Part shown: positions 1-10,647 of the stretch, piece after piece
Numbering within the stretch: position 1 is the first letter of the stretch
How the letters are laid out: each line of letters begins with the position of its first letter
Assembly: GCF_037126465.1 (NCBI RefSeq)
Contig: NC_088201.1
Coordinates: 136,056,052 to 136,120,051 of the forward strand
Direction: 5' to 3'
From: Ornithodoros turicata
Lineage: Eukaryota; Arthropoda; Arachnida; Ixodida; Argasidae
Length of the DNA stretch: 64,000 nucleotides
Position numbers and translations under genes: made by a program
Notes under the pieces: model-generated
What the model was told of the DNA's origin: nothing
Databases searched by the model: none
What the model saw: the letters and a program-made list of their open reading frames with translations, nothing else

Positions 1-108
1 GAGGCTCTGTCTGCTTCTTCATTGCCGCTGATGCCGACATGTCCGGGGATCCACTGCAATGCGACAGTGTGCCCTGCAATGGCCGCTTTCTTATAAACTT
101 GCAGGATG

Positions 109-1111
109 TCAAAGACAACAGGACAGAGGGGCCCACGTGTCCCCAAGTTGGCCATACACTGTAGCACGGGTCTGAATCTGTAAAGACGACCCAGGACTGA
201 GCTGGACTGGCTGATATTTAAATAGAATGGCGTAAAGCTCGGCACACGTAGACGATGTTCTGTGAGAAAGACGGTGACCACAGAAGACTGACTGAGATGG
301 AATTACAAATGCCGAGGACGAGCCACCCCGAGTAGATGACCCGTCAGTGAAAGTCGACGTTGACGCCGTGCAGTTGTCATTCATCATGCCCAGGGTAAGC
401 TGCTTGGCGACACACGGGGCTGTACGTATCCCTTTTCCTTCCATGCAGGCCAGGAACAGTTTGGCGGGTGACTGGGCTTGACAGAGACCATGCAGGGGCA
501 CTGGGAGCCACTGTCTTCACCACGAAATGCAGGACGCTAGGCTTCAGCTGAATCATCACCGGGCGCACCTTGCAGTGCTTGCGCATCAACATCTTCGATA
601 CGAGCGAGTGCCGCCGATGATGGGATAAAAGGCGGAGGAAAAGTCCGCAGGTCTCACCGTAGCGAAGAACGTCCAGCGGGGTGTCCTTCGCGTCAGCAAT
701 AACTGCTCGGGTCTCTGTTGCTCGAGGGACGCCAAGGCACACACGAAGGCTTCGCGCCAGGAGGCACTGCAGCCTATGATCTGAAGATGTCGGCCAGTCA
801 CTAAGCACCGGCAAACTATACGCGAAGGATCCTCGAACCAAAGCCCTGTGGATGACTAACAGCGAGCTAGTGTCACTGCCCCATCTCATGCCTGTCAAGC
901 GACGGATCACCGCAATCCAACGGTGGATCTTGATCTCGAAGCTTGCAATATGCTTCCGCCAAGAGAGCCTAGCATCAACAGTGAAACCGAGGAACCTATG
1001 GTGAGACACGTGCTTCAATGGTATGCCAGCAACCAAAAGTTGGAAGGGCCGCATGTTCCGCCTTGTAAAAGGGAGTATTACTGTCCTTTCCGTCGAGTTG
1101 TCTAAGCCCAC
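109..1111 (-). pseudogene. LINE A RT thumb/connection and RNase H start, frame-shifted
   Basis: The 1111-377 frame contains HRFLGFTVDARLSWRKHI, the classic thumb motif following YADD in LINE RTs, then a long helical connection region. Near 500 the frame shifts, and the 501-109 frame continues with FTDGSS, the first Asp motif of RNase H, and TCAELYAI, the glutamate motif. Further RNase H residues lie in other frames toward the window start. In a working element this domain removes the RNA template strand. Confidence 0.75.
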
Positions 1112-1195
1112 CAGTGACAGGTACTGCTGGATAGCATCGAGAGCGAGTTGGAGGCTTCGCTGGAGGGCAGGACGGGATTTGCCCCTGGTCCAGAG

Positions 1196-2414
1196 TCAAA
1201 TGTCATCGGCATAGATGGAGATAGCCACTTTCCTGCCAACGCAACCTCGAAGGCCAGCCATAACAATGTTAAATAAGATGTGGTTCAGAACACTTCCCTG
1301 GGGTACGCCATGGGTCAACGTGATAAAGTCTGTATCCCCCTGGCTTGTGCGGCCGAACAGTTCCAGTCCATGAAGAAAATCAGTAAGCCATGAGAGTGCT
1401 CTGGAAGGTAGGGCGGCATCAACAAGACCATGGAGGACAGAAGCATGGCTGACAGTGTCGCCCGCCCGCTTAACATTGAGGAAGACTGCCAGCACCATCC
1501 TCTTGTGCACCTTTGCCTCTTCCACAGAAGCGATTAAGGCAATTACCGAATCTATTGCTGCTCTGTGCCTTCAAAAGCCTGGCATTTCTTGCGGGAAAAC
1601 GCAGCGATGTTCGAGCCATCACTCCAGTCTGGCTAGTACCATGCGCTCCATCAACTTTCCAAGGCAGCTAGTCAGGTTCACTGGTCGAAAGGAGGAGAGC
1701 AGCGATGGCGATTTACCTGGCTTCAATAGCGGAATAACACGTGCGCGCTTCCATCTGTCGGATACTTTCCCTGACCTCCATGATCTATTAAATGCCTCCA
1801 GCAGATACTTCACACATTTCTGATCGAGGTTGCGGAGAGCCCTATAGGTGAGGTTATCCGGCCCAGGAGAGGACCAAGCGCGAGACAGCAGCAGTGCCCT
1901 TCTGAACTCGGCCAGCGAGAAATCCATATCCATGGCCGTGTTATTGACTGTGGGCGCAGCTTGAATCCGTTCGACTAAGGTAGTCACATGGGAAGAAAAC
2001 CACCTTATACTTTCAGCCTTCGAAAGAGCGGCAATGGTGTTGCAAAAGGCCTGAGCCACACCCGCTTCGGACGTGGAGGAAGACAACGCAAGCTCAGGGA
2101 TGCTGGTTCGTTGGAGGTTCGCCTAAACTTCTTGCCACTCGCCAGATCTTGGCGGGGCTGTCAAAAGATGACAACGATCCGCAGAACTTCCTCCAGCGCT
2201 TACGATCAACCGCAGCCAGCTCCTTAGTGACCGCCTTGCACGCGCGGCGGGCTTCTTGGATGTCTTTGAGAAACCCAGTTCGACGAGCTGTGCGCTCAGC
2301 ACCTCGACGGTATGCCCGCAGCTGCTCAACCCTAGGGTTTGAGCCAAGATAGCCAGGGACGACTTTAACATCCTTGCTTGATGAACGAAGGACCTTTTCG
2401 ATGCCTCCTGCCAT
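1196..2414 (-). pseudogene. LINE A reverse transcriptase domain, broken
   Basis: Three consecutive frames give an RT domain. 2414-2094 is the endonuclease-RT linker. 2086-1619 contains FRPVNLTSCLGKLMERM, the finger motif of LINE RTs. 1525-1196 contains FLNVKRAGDTV (intact copies have FLDxxxAFDxV, so the first catalytic Asp is Asn), then GVPQGSVLNHILFN and the catalytic box YADD near 1205. The YADD box is intact but the A-motif Asp is lost and two frameshifts break the chain. Family assignment is firm; activity is excluded. Confidence 0.85.
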
Positions 2415-2485
2415 CTCGTCTGTCGAGAGGTCAGGTCGTGTGCTGGAGGAACACGAGGCGCGAAAGGCTGACCAATTCGTTATCG

Positions 2486-3233
2486 TTACAACTTTATGCC
2501 TTCTTTCTGAGTGAATTTTTGAAAACCAATGAAGATGGGAAGACGATCACTTCCCCGACCGTCCAAGCCAACCACCCACGACAGGTACCTGGATACATCC
2601 TTCGAGCACAGAGAAAGGTCTAAAGAGTCTGTCCGAAAACACTGACCGAGGAACGTAGAAGACCCGTCATTGAGAAGATGAAGTCGCAGATCCTCTATAA
2701 CGTCCACCCAGATTTTGCCGCGAGTGTCAACCTTTTCTGCTATCCCACAAGCGATGGTGTGCGTTGACACCACCATCAACAACAAACGGGGCGGGGAGAC
2801 AGGCTAATATATCCCTAATATTGCGAGCTGTAACAGTAGCCGACGGTGGAATGTACAGGCTCACAACAGTCAGTGCGGTACGGCCCATGCGTACTTTACA
2901 CTAAATGTAGTTAAATGGGTCACGTCGAGAGTGAATCAGTGCCGAGGTCAGGTCATTTCTTACGCATATGATGGTTCGAGACGGAGATGTGGTGTCCAAT
3001 GTGTAAGTGATATATCCACTAAGTCGAAAGTCTTGGGGCACATACGCTTCGCAAATAGCAAGTACAGGTGTCTGATGCCGAAGAACGAATGCTTTCAAGT
3101 CAAGTAGCTTATTCGGAAGGCCACGCGCGTTCGACTGCAATATGGCAGCAGATTTATACGCTTGCTGCACTGTGTGGCAAAAAGAGATTGTCCGCTGCCA
3201 GAAGAGCCCCGACTTCAGGCAACTGGGAAGCAC
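2486..3233 (-). pseudogene. LINE A endonuclease domain (EEP/APE type), broken
   Basis: The 3233-2901 frame carries the start of an endonuclease/exonuclease/phosphatase domain, with ILQSNARGL followed by a leucine-rich helix and an E-containing strand (AICEAYV), the layout that in intact elements places the metal-binding Asn and Glu. The 2785-2486 frame carries the domain's C-terminal motif GSDRLPI, where intact copies have Ser-Asp-His; the His is replaced by Arg. About 115 bp between the two frames is out of frame. The domain would nick target DNA in a working element; this copy is inactive by frame and by the lost His. Confidence 0.75.
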
Positions 3234-3743
3234 CCGGGAAAGCGGCGACGACAGCCTTCAAAGCAACAAAAACAACGGCAACAGTGCCTTGAACATGTCA
3301 TCCCGGCTCTTAACCATGGAGCTTGAACGTCTCAGCTCGCTCGACACTGCCGGCCGCCGCAGAAACCTTTGCGGTTGATGACGGGCTGCAGCCGCGTAGG
3401 AACCTTTAGGAGAAGCCGGCCGCAAATTATCCGTGCCCGCCTTCAAAGGAGTTGCTGAGTCGGTGGCAGACGCCTCTGTGCCGCGGCTTACCATTGGAGG
3501 GATTTGGCATGTGGGAAGTGTAACGCCCTGGGAGGCACGAGGGCACCTTGAAGAATTTTACGAAGAAGGTTTAGCAGGCTTGGCGGGCTTAGCAGGCTCA
3601 GGTGCGGGACGAGCAGGCTGGACGCGAGCACCCGCCTGGTTTCAGTCGGAGCTGCCAGACCTGGGCAAAACGGCGTCCTGATAGCACTGAGTGGCTATTT
3701 TTTTTTGGATACACCGCGAGTCCGAAGCCACATGAGGGCCCCC

Positions 3744-4226
3744 TCAGTTTGCACACTTGGGTTGATGCTTCACAGTGAAGTCTGTCTGCATGTGCGGCCC
3801 CGCACATAGCTTGCATGTGGTTGAACCCCGGCAGTTGCGAGCAATGTGACCAAACCGCTGGCACTTGAAGCACTGGACGGGAGCCCGAACATACTCGCGC
3901 ACAGCGTAGCCGGTGAAACCCAATGTCACACCGTGCGGCAGTTTAACGCTGGTCTTGAATGGAAGAATGAGCGATCTGAGGGGGATAAGCTTATCCTGAC
4001 CATCCTGCGTGGAGATACGTCGGACTTGCCGTCGAGCTGACACCACCCCGAAGCCATCCAGGTAGGAGGCAATTTCTTCGTCAGCGTAAGGCAGGGGGAC
4101 GTCGCTGATCTTCCCCATGTTCTCAACATAGGACTTGGCGATGCTCACTTGCACACCCACACCCGCGACAGTTACTAGGCCAAGCAACTTGGCAACAGCA
4201 CCCTCAGATGATACGAAGACACACAT
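3744..4226 (-). pseudogene. LINE A ORF1, gag-like protein with CCHC zinc knuckles (partial)
   Basis: An open frame of 160 residues ends in two cysteine-rich motifs, CFKCQRFGHIARNC (a clear C-x2-C-x4-H-x4-C knuckle) and a following CKLC segment with a later histidine. This is the usual C-terminal half of ORF1 nucleic-acid-binding proteins of RNase-H LINEs, which coat the element RNA. The N-terminal half is missing upstream. After the knuckles the frame is lost; further down (about 3600-3540) the DNA encodes repeated Pro-Ala-Lys, a basic low-complexity tail. Not expected to be functional. Confidence 0.8.
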
Positions 4227-4336
4227 ACTTCCTTATAGGCTCCTGGGCAGCGGCGCAGATGTCACGCGCAACGACGAGAATTGTTCTGGTTAGAAGGATA
4301 CAGTAATTTTTTTTATGAACCGCGTGCATAAAAGAG

Positions 4337-4663
4337 GTGGAGGAGCCTGCATTTTGGCTAACAAAAACTTCATGTGTAATGATCGAACAATATTTTACTA
4401 TTTCCACAGACTTCGAATATGAGATGTTACGTTCGAAGAACTGCGTTTTCGCGGCCTCCTACCGTTCACCAGCAGGTGACTCCGCAAAGTTTCTCTCTTT
4501 TCTGAATGCCGCGCTATCATACGTTTTAGACCAGAAATGTACAGGATATTTAGGAGGTGATTTCGATATTGATCTGATCAGAAAGTCCTCACTGTGTAAC
4601 GATTTGCAACTACTGCCTCAGTACTTAGTTTCTATAATACGATATCCTTGCCCACTCGAATAA
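4337..4663 (+). pseudogene. LINE B endonuclease C-terminal fragment
   Basis: The frame carries CVFAASYRSPAGDSAKF followed about 35 residues later by YLGGDFDIDLI. This pair (Tyr-Arg-x-Pro, then Gly-Asp-Phe-Asn-x-Asp) is typical of the LINE endonuclease core; here Asn in the second motif is replaced by Asp. The N-terminal part of the domain is absent, so the element is 5' truncated or rearranged against LINE A, whose opposite-strand 5' end lies immediately to the left. It no longer encodes a complete nuclease. Confidence 0.7.
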
Positions 4664-5002
4664 CGTGTACAACATCAACTCTCGTGGGCCTGTTTATCAC
4701 GAATGCCGAAGCAGCCGCGTTAAGGGCTGGGACTATGCAAACGCTGTTGGGCGATCACCTACCGGTATTTTTATCCCATTATAACTGCATGCTGAAAGAA
4801 GTGTAGCCTCGTGCATACCGATTAATAAATGGACATAATCTCGATTGTTTACACTATATGATAGAAAACGCTAATTAGGGCTGCGTTTTCAAGATAGGAG
4901 AGCCCGAAAACACTTGCAACGGTTTCTTCGAGAAATTTCATGATGTATAAGGTTTGTTTCTCCATAGTTACTTGAAAACAAAATTTTAAAAAATCGTACC
5001 CC

Positions 5003-5747
5003 ATGGATGATAAAGACATTCGTCACTTGGACAGATTGTACAGACCATTCTTGAATGACAAAAGCCAAGAAAGCTTGTGCGTTTATAAGAGGTTCAGAAA
5101 CTACGTGATGCCGGAGATTAAGAAAACCAAGCAGGTATACTATAACAGGCACTTTTATGGCAGCACACTTAAAAATGTGTGCCAGACTATGCACAAAACA
5201 ATGGGCCGTAAAAAGGATAGAGGTACCATCGAGTATATCACACGAGGGCATAACGTTAACAGGTACAGACATGATTGAAAGCTTCAACAGCTACTTTGTG
5301 AATCAAGCTTTCGAAAACGAGAATTCCTTATCAGCAGGCAGCTATGAACTCTACCAGTGCCATGAAACGTTCTTTTTTGCACCTGTGCATGAAAGTGAGG
5401 TAATCGGCTCAATTCAATCGCTAAACAACAGTAACAGTGCGGACCTACTTGACATGCAAATCGCACCTGTTAAACGCGTGGCTGCCAATATAGCGACCAT
5501 GCTATGCTATAGCTCTAACCTGTGCATTTCGGCGGGAGCCTTCCCACCTAATATTGAAATAGCTAAGGTATGGCTAGTTCACAAGGGTGGCGCTTTATCA
5601 GATATATCCAGTTACTTCCCGATTTCTATATTGCCAGTCTTTTACAAGATTTTTGAAAAGGTTATTCATACTAGAATTAGTTGTTTTCTTCATCGGCACT
5701 CGATCCTGAACCATGTGCAATATGGTTTTCATAAATCACGATTATGA
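5003..5747 (+). pseudogene. LINE B linker and RT finger region
   Basis: 5003-5278 is the helical, basic linker between endonuclease and RT (LYRPFLNDKSQESLCVYKRF and following). The overlapping frame to 5747 enters the RT fingers: AGAFPPNIEIAKVWLVHKGG, then SDISSYFPISILPVFYKIFE and a YGFHKSR end. In intact elements the last motif runs into the palm domain; here it stops at about 5745, where an unrelated LINE 3' end is inserted. Position 5278 ends one frame and a second, overlapping frame continues, showing a frameshift. Confidence 0.75.
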
Positions 5748-6300
5748 TCCACGCTCTGTTCGGGCATTTTTACACCGGTGTCGGTTGAATGTGCCTAATG
5801 GCCGTCATTTCCTTCCTGAAATTGGAAGAGCCGACTCATCGAATTGTTCGGTCTGTGCAACGGTGGAGGATAGTGAGCATATTGTAATGCACTGTACTAG
5901 GTATGCGTCTCAAAGGGCTACACTATAAGCTACACTTACTCGACTAGACAACAGTGCCTTCAATATAGTGAAGGTTTTGGGACTTTGGGCACCGAACCCG
6001 AGGGATGCTGCCTTGGAGGCACTTGTGAAATTTCTTCAGAGCTGTGGGATGGAGACCACCTTTTAGGATCCTCTGTGGATGATCTTGTGATAATTGTGAA
6101 TAGTGGACTTCTAGTGAACATGTGAATAGTGGATAATTGTGAATAGTGGACTTCTGAATAGCGAACATGTGCATAGTGAATAGCGAACTTGCGAGTAGAG
6201 CACATGAGAAGTATTTTTGGCTGGGGGTGAGAATTTATGTTAGGAGAATAGCAGAACAAGTCGGGTTACGAGTTCAATTTATCCTCTTTCTATCGTTACA
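5745..6300 (+). mobile_element. 3' end of a second LINE (LINE C) nested in LINE B
   Basis: Between the YGFHKSR motif of LINE B and the continuation of its palm domain lies the C-terminus of a different LINE polyprotein. The frame 5745-6066 contains CSVCATVEDSEHIVMHC, the Cys/His cluster near the C-terminus of many arthropod LINE ORF2 proteins, followed after one in-frame TAA (5926) by a leucine-rich tail ending at a TAG at 6064. About 230 bp of 3' UTR follows, holding degenerate repeats of a 'gtgaatagtggac' word at about 6096-6200. A clear target-site duplication was not found. Confidence 0.7.
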
Positions 6301-6304
6301 AACA

Positions 6305-6863
6305 GGCAAATAGACAATCCATTGAAACGAGACTTTTAAATATGAAGGAGAGGATAACACAGAACATCGAAAATAAGCTACTTACTTTGGGCATTTTTTG
6401 TCGATTTTTCCGAGGCCTTTGTACAAACCATGTTGTCTTACTGCAGAAATGTTGGCACTTCGGGTTCCTTGGCTTAAGTTTGTCCCTGCTTAAGTCTTAT
6501 CTCAGCAGTATGGTACAGTGCGTTCTTGTGTATGACTTTAAATTATCCTTAAAACCAGTAACGTGTGGTGTGACCCAAGGAACCTGTTCGGTCCACTCCT
6601 TTTTAATGTCTATGTGAATGATAATGTCAATATATGTCCCTTTCACGAGGTTCGTACTGTATGCGTAGGATACAAGTATGTTTATCAGTGGAAAATACAC
6701 TGTGGAACGAGCCGCAAAGGCAAACATTAAAATCACAGACACAGCCAAAACACTGGGCGTTTATCTGCCTGACACGTTATCATGGGATGCCCACATTCAT
6801 CGTGTTCGCGCGAAAATATGCTCGGCCTTACAGAATAAATTCAAAAACAGCCTTTCTGGGTAA
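6305..6863 (+). pseudogene. LINE B RT palm and thumb fragments
   Basis: The frame to 6617 resumes LINE B after the nested insertion, with a leucine-rich segment, then FCRFFRGL at the place of the FVDFSKAF catalytic motif (Asp lost) and VTCGVTQGTC at the place of GVPQGS. The YADD box is not readable. 6678-6863 carries KTLGVYLPDTLSWDAHIHRV, the thumb motif. The chain then breaks at the left edge of a foldback element (about 6861). Confidence 0.7.
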
Positions 6864-8148
6864 AAAAGGTGTGTGTTTTTAAGCAAATACACCCTTTTTA
6901 ATTCCACAAAGATAACCAAAGGCGGCAAAAAGAGTGCTAAAAAAGGTGTATGAGACAATACACTCTTTATTACACCAAGTGTTGTATAAAAAAGGGTGTT
7001 TTTATGCGTTTACACCTGTCTTTACACCCTTCAAATCACTGGTGTCGAAAAAGGTGTTTACGTTATATACACCCTTTCTACACTGGTGTTGAAAATGGTG
7101 TTTTAATTCGTGAGAGAAAAATTACATTGGCCTGACAGCTCCGCTCATTAGGTAGTCACATTATAGACGATAGCTGGAGTTGAAAACACAATATTTGACA
7201 GGGAGGGATGTGAGGAAGCTCGCTGATATCTTAGACTCGTTGCAGGCGTACGTGTTAATTGCAAAGACACATTTTCGTCACCGTTACAGACGAGTTCTGA
7301 CGCACTAAGCCTAGCGAACGTACGCCAACAAACTGTATTTCAGTATATGATCAATCTGGTACGCCAATTTAGGCTACCGATGGTGCTCGGGCTCATTACT
7401 GGCATCGTCTGAAGATGGCAGCATCGTAACGCCGCTCATTTCACGAGCACGGACGGCGTTACGATGTTGCGATCTTCACCTCTTCCCTTACGCATGTCCA
7501 ACTGTTTTGCTTTCATTTTATTTTAATTGTTTTTTTTTTTTGCTCACTCTAACTTTTGCTAGGACGATGAGGGTTGCCAGTAACGCGCTCCAGTTTAGGT
7601 TCTGCGGTGGAACCACGGCTGGAACTCTGCCGTCTCCAGGGAAGTTGTTGCCATACAAGTAAAAATCGTCGGACTGCATGGCTCGGTATGCTGCCGCGGG
7701 AGCTTTTAAGAAGGACTTACTGTGTGGAACCAAGCGGACAAAGCTAGTTCTCAGCTAGCTAGCTAGCTGGTGAAGGTGCTGTGAGAACGTGGACTCATTT
7801 CTCATTGATAGCACTAGCAGCTGGCACACAACCCAGGGACTGCCGGGTGTGGGAATGCTTCATGGCATTTTATTACACCCTTGCGAAAGGGTGTAAGAGT
7901 GTTAAACACCCTCCTAAAAGGGAGCTTAAAGGGTGCAAAAAAATGCATTTTCAATGAAAAGCACCCTTTCAAAAGGGTGTTTTACACAGAATACAGCCTC
8001 TAAAAAGGGTGTTCCATTGATATTCATTGATATGATATTCACTGATATGGCATTGCCGGCGCAATGAATATCATATGGTGTAAAAAGTGGTGTGAGTTAT
8101 AGGACAAGCCATTTACACCCATAAGGGTGTTTTTGAGTTTACAGTGTA
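6861..8148. mobile_element. Foldback element F1 with inverted arrays of an 'aaaagggtgt' word
   Basis: The left arm (about 6861-7110) and right arm (about 7868-8148) are built from many copies, in both orientations, of a short word close to aaaagggtgt / acaccctttt. The middle (7110-7860) is unique sequence with a short gctagctagctagc run near 7750. LINE B coding traces stop at its left edge and LINE B C-terminal traces appear after its right edge, which supports insertion into LINE B. No transposase gene is present, so it is non-autonomous. Superfamily unknown; I found no clean target duplication. Confidence 0.6.
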
Positions 8149-8402
8149 GGTGCGATTAATAGGTGAAAATATTTTCTTCCGCCAGATGTTTTAGAATTGT
8201 TGTACAATGCATGTATTGATCATCGTATGATCATATGATCATCTCTATCAAATCTATTAACGCTTGAGGAGAAATTTCTGCGCACTTTATGAAATTATAC
8301 ATCATACTCATGCAACTAGGGACCTATTTGAAAATCATAAAATAATTAAAACGCTAGAGTCTCTCACTAATTTGTAAAAGAAACCTCACAGATTTTCTAA
8401 CT

Positions 8403-8594
8403 ATGATCGATCTACATTATAAAAACCACTCGTACAAATATCGTCACCCATTATGTTGCGAGATACCACAACTTAGAACACCATATGAACATCAAACATT
8501 ACAATATAATACAGTTAAGTTGCTCAATAGCAATAAGGAGCTATGCTTATTACCGAAAGCGGGTTTGTTTCATAACTATCTCAATCTTGACTAA
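8403..8594 (+). pseudogene. LINE B C-terminal tail
   Basis: A 63-residue frame with alternating Tyr, Asn and basic residues (including PQLRTPYEHQTLQYNTVKLL) matches the style of the last 60 residues of CR1/Jockey-type ORF2 proteins, which end in a Tyr/Asn-rich tail after the thumb. It lies on the same strand and in order with the other LINE B parts, after foldback element F1. Assignment rests on order and composition, so it is moderately sure. Confidence 0.5.
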
Positions 8595-8980
8595 CAATGA
8601 ATTCATTCGGACATGTCTAACACTATGACAGTATGACGGATATGACACTATACTGGGGTTATATTGCTTGAAAGGACAGCATTTTGACCACTCTGTAACA
8701 GCAGCGTATTGTAGCTGACAGTTCGTTTTGGTCTGTTCTTTTTTCTTTTTTGTACTTGTACATATGCTTGAAATTTGAAAATATGCTTATATATTTTTGT
8801 TTATGTTTATATGTACTATAATATCTATTTTGCTTGAGGGGATTGTGCCTTGGCTGGTCTGTAACTGCAGCCTTTTGTTGCGGATCGTTCTCTGTAGTGT
8901 GTTCTTTTTGGATTGTACCTTAAGACTAGTTCATACTCTCCTAAATATGTTTATTATTGATGTGTTTATGATGCTGCAGG

Positions 8981-10230
8981 GTAAGCAAAAAAGTATTTGG
9001 ATTTTGCATGCACATGAAGATATATTTTCCCGATAGCACTTCCTGATAGCGCAACGCAAGCGCAAAATACAAAGAAAATTTTTCGACGGATATTAAAGTC
9101 CCTTGCCTCGAGTTGGCGGTAATCGGCAGCATAACTTGGCCTTAACTACTGAAAAATGTATTTATGCTCATCCCTGATACAGCGCTTTCCTCCCGAGTTC
9201 CGGCGTCAACGGATATGAAGATTGTGCGTGTAGCCTTGATTGTATCACCTCCAGGACCTCCAATGTGTCGCCTTGGGGCTACGTGCCACTTCCTCTTGAC
9301 ACTCAATCACTCACTTCCAGGGAAAACAACGAGGATTTCGGCTGTTGTTGTCTCAGTGCTTATATACGAGGCATTTGTGCTTGTTTTTCTTTCCTCCATC
9401 TAGTAAATTAATGATTTCCTTAAGTGTGGCTCGTGCAAGCGAATTTACGATATATTTGTCTCAGGGCAACAAATCCATGTGCTGTACTCGTATATTTTTA
9501 GGAGTACAGAAACTTGTATATTTTAGCCACAAAACAATTTTTCTCATCTTTTACGAGGCAGTGCTTCAGTTCAAAACAAAACATGTGGTATTTTGTTTTC
9601 CATGTATACGCTGGAATTGTCAAGTCTTCGAGAAGTTTCCTGGGATGGAACGACATGTCCGGCTGGAGGAATGAAGTGGCTCCTGTACTCTGAAGAGAAT
9701 ATGACAACCCCTAGAATGATCTGCAGTGACTGTGATATCTTGATAGCAATGATTTCAGTGGAGGAATCGCCTTCTTTTTCAGCACATGTCATATTTCACC
9801 CTAACAGCTCTGACTTATTTTAGTTGGCTTTATGCATGTCTTTCACTGTCGCATAGTTTGTGTACTTTGTGTCTGAACTCTAAACAAAGAAATGATTGCA
9901 GAGCGTTAAAACGCTGAATTTTCTGCAGGTAGATAGGTTATACAGACGGTCCATTAAAAATTGTGTTCTTACTGCGAACATAGGTGATTCCTGCATATCG
10001 AATGGTAATTCGTGCCTCAATCAGTTGTCGCAATTAGGCGAACAAACTACAATTACAGATATTTTTTAGTAATTGAAAACACCTTTCATAAAATACAACT
10101 TTCATACTAAGTGGCAAAAGATCGCAGAAAAAAAAAGCCCCTTTACCCCTTTACCCCACCTGTATGTAATTCTAGAAAGGGCCTCACTCCTGAGCGTCTA
10201 ACGTGAACCGCATGTGACTGATAACATGGT
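8981..10230. other. No gene recognised
   Basis: AT-rich sequence. Short open frames (for example 9164-9403 and 9593-9823 on plus) show no motif I recognise and no consistent frame. It may be intron or 5' flank of the zinc-finger exon at 10262. Confidence 0.5.
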
Positions 10231-10261
10231 AACGTGTGGCTATTTTGTAATTGTGGTGCAG

Positions 10262-10647
10262 GAACTATGCAGTCACAATCAAGACGGAATGGGATATTTC
10301 AGTGTATCTTCTGTCCTTATGCAACGAAACGGTTGTCAAGTATGCGTGCACATGAAAGGACGCACACAGGGGCAAAGCCGTTCACATGTGACATCTGCAA
10401 GAGAGGCTTTTCAGACAAGAGCAACCACGCTAGGCACTTACGTCTTCACACAGGAGAGAAGCCTCACAAGTGTCTCTTCTGCCCAAGGTCGTTCTCGGAC
10501 AAGAGAACCTTGATACACCACAGCAACGTCGAACATACACGCAGCAACGACGGACCACATGTGTGCAGTATCTGTGGCAAGACATTTAACGACACGACAG
10601 CAGTGTCCTGGCACATGGCTGTTCACAGTTCACCAGAATTCTTTTGA
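10262..10647 (+). CDS. C2H2 zinc-finger protein, likely terminal exon (four fingers)
   Basis: From the ATG at 10267 the frame encodes 126 residues with four C2H2 fingers. Finger 1 has C13/C16 and H29/H33, finger 2 C41/C44 and H57/H61, then fingers FCPRSFSDKRTLIHH and CSICGKTFNDTTAVSWH. TGxKP-type linkers join the first three fingers, as in DNA-binding arrays acting in the nucleus. A pyrimidine-poor but plausible acceptor (ttgtggtgcag) ends at 10261, so this may be the last exon of a longer gene rather than a single-exon gene. The C-terminal residues SPEFF and the stop lie inside sequence homologous to the satellite that follows, so the 3' end of the gene was either the source or the landing site of the array. 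Confidence 0.75.

Larger units (their letters stand above)
1..4250 (-). mobile_element. Non-LTR retrotransposon (LINE A), decayed, runs off window start
   Basis: Read on the minus strand, this stretch has the order of an RNase-H-bearing LINE: a gag-like ORF with CCHC knuckles (about 4226-3744), a proline/alanine/lysine-rich linker, an apurinic-type endonuclease (3233-2486), reverse transcriptase (2414-1196), a thumb region (1111-377) and an RNase H start (501-109). The 3' end lies outside the window. Several frame changes and stops separate the parts, so it is not coding as it stands. RNase H together with APE endonuclease suggests the I/R1/LOA group; the clade is inferred from domain order only. 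Its 5' side ends abruptly near 4250, where sequence of another LINE on the opposite strand begins. Confidence 0.85.
4330..8980 (+). mobile_element. CR1/Jockey-like LINE (LINE B), split by two insertions
   Basis: Plus-strand pieces in the right order for one element: endonuclease fragment (4337-4663, with YRSPAGD and a GGDFDIDL motif), linker (5003-5278), RT fingers (5280-5747), RT palm (6305-6617), thumb (6678-6863) and a C-terminal tail (8403-8594) rich in Tyr and Asn as in CR1-like elements. The RT is cut at about 5745 by another LINE's 3' end and at about 6861 by a foldback element. Downstream of the last stop to about 8980 is AT-rich sequence that may be its 3' UTR. All pieces carry stops or frame changes. 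Confidence 0.75.
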
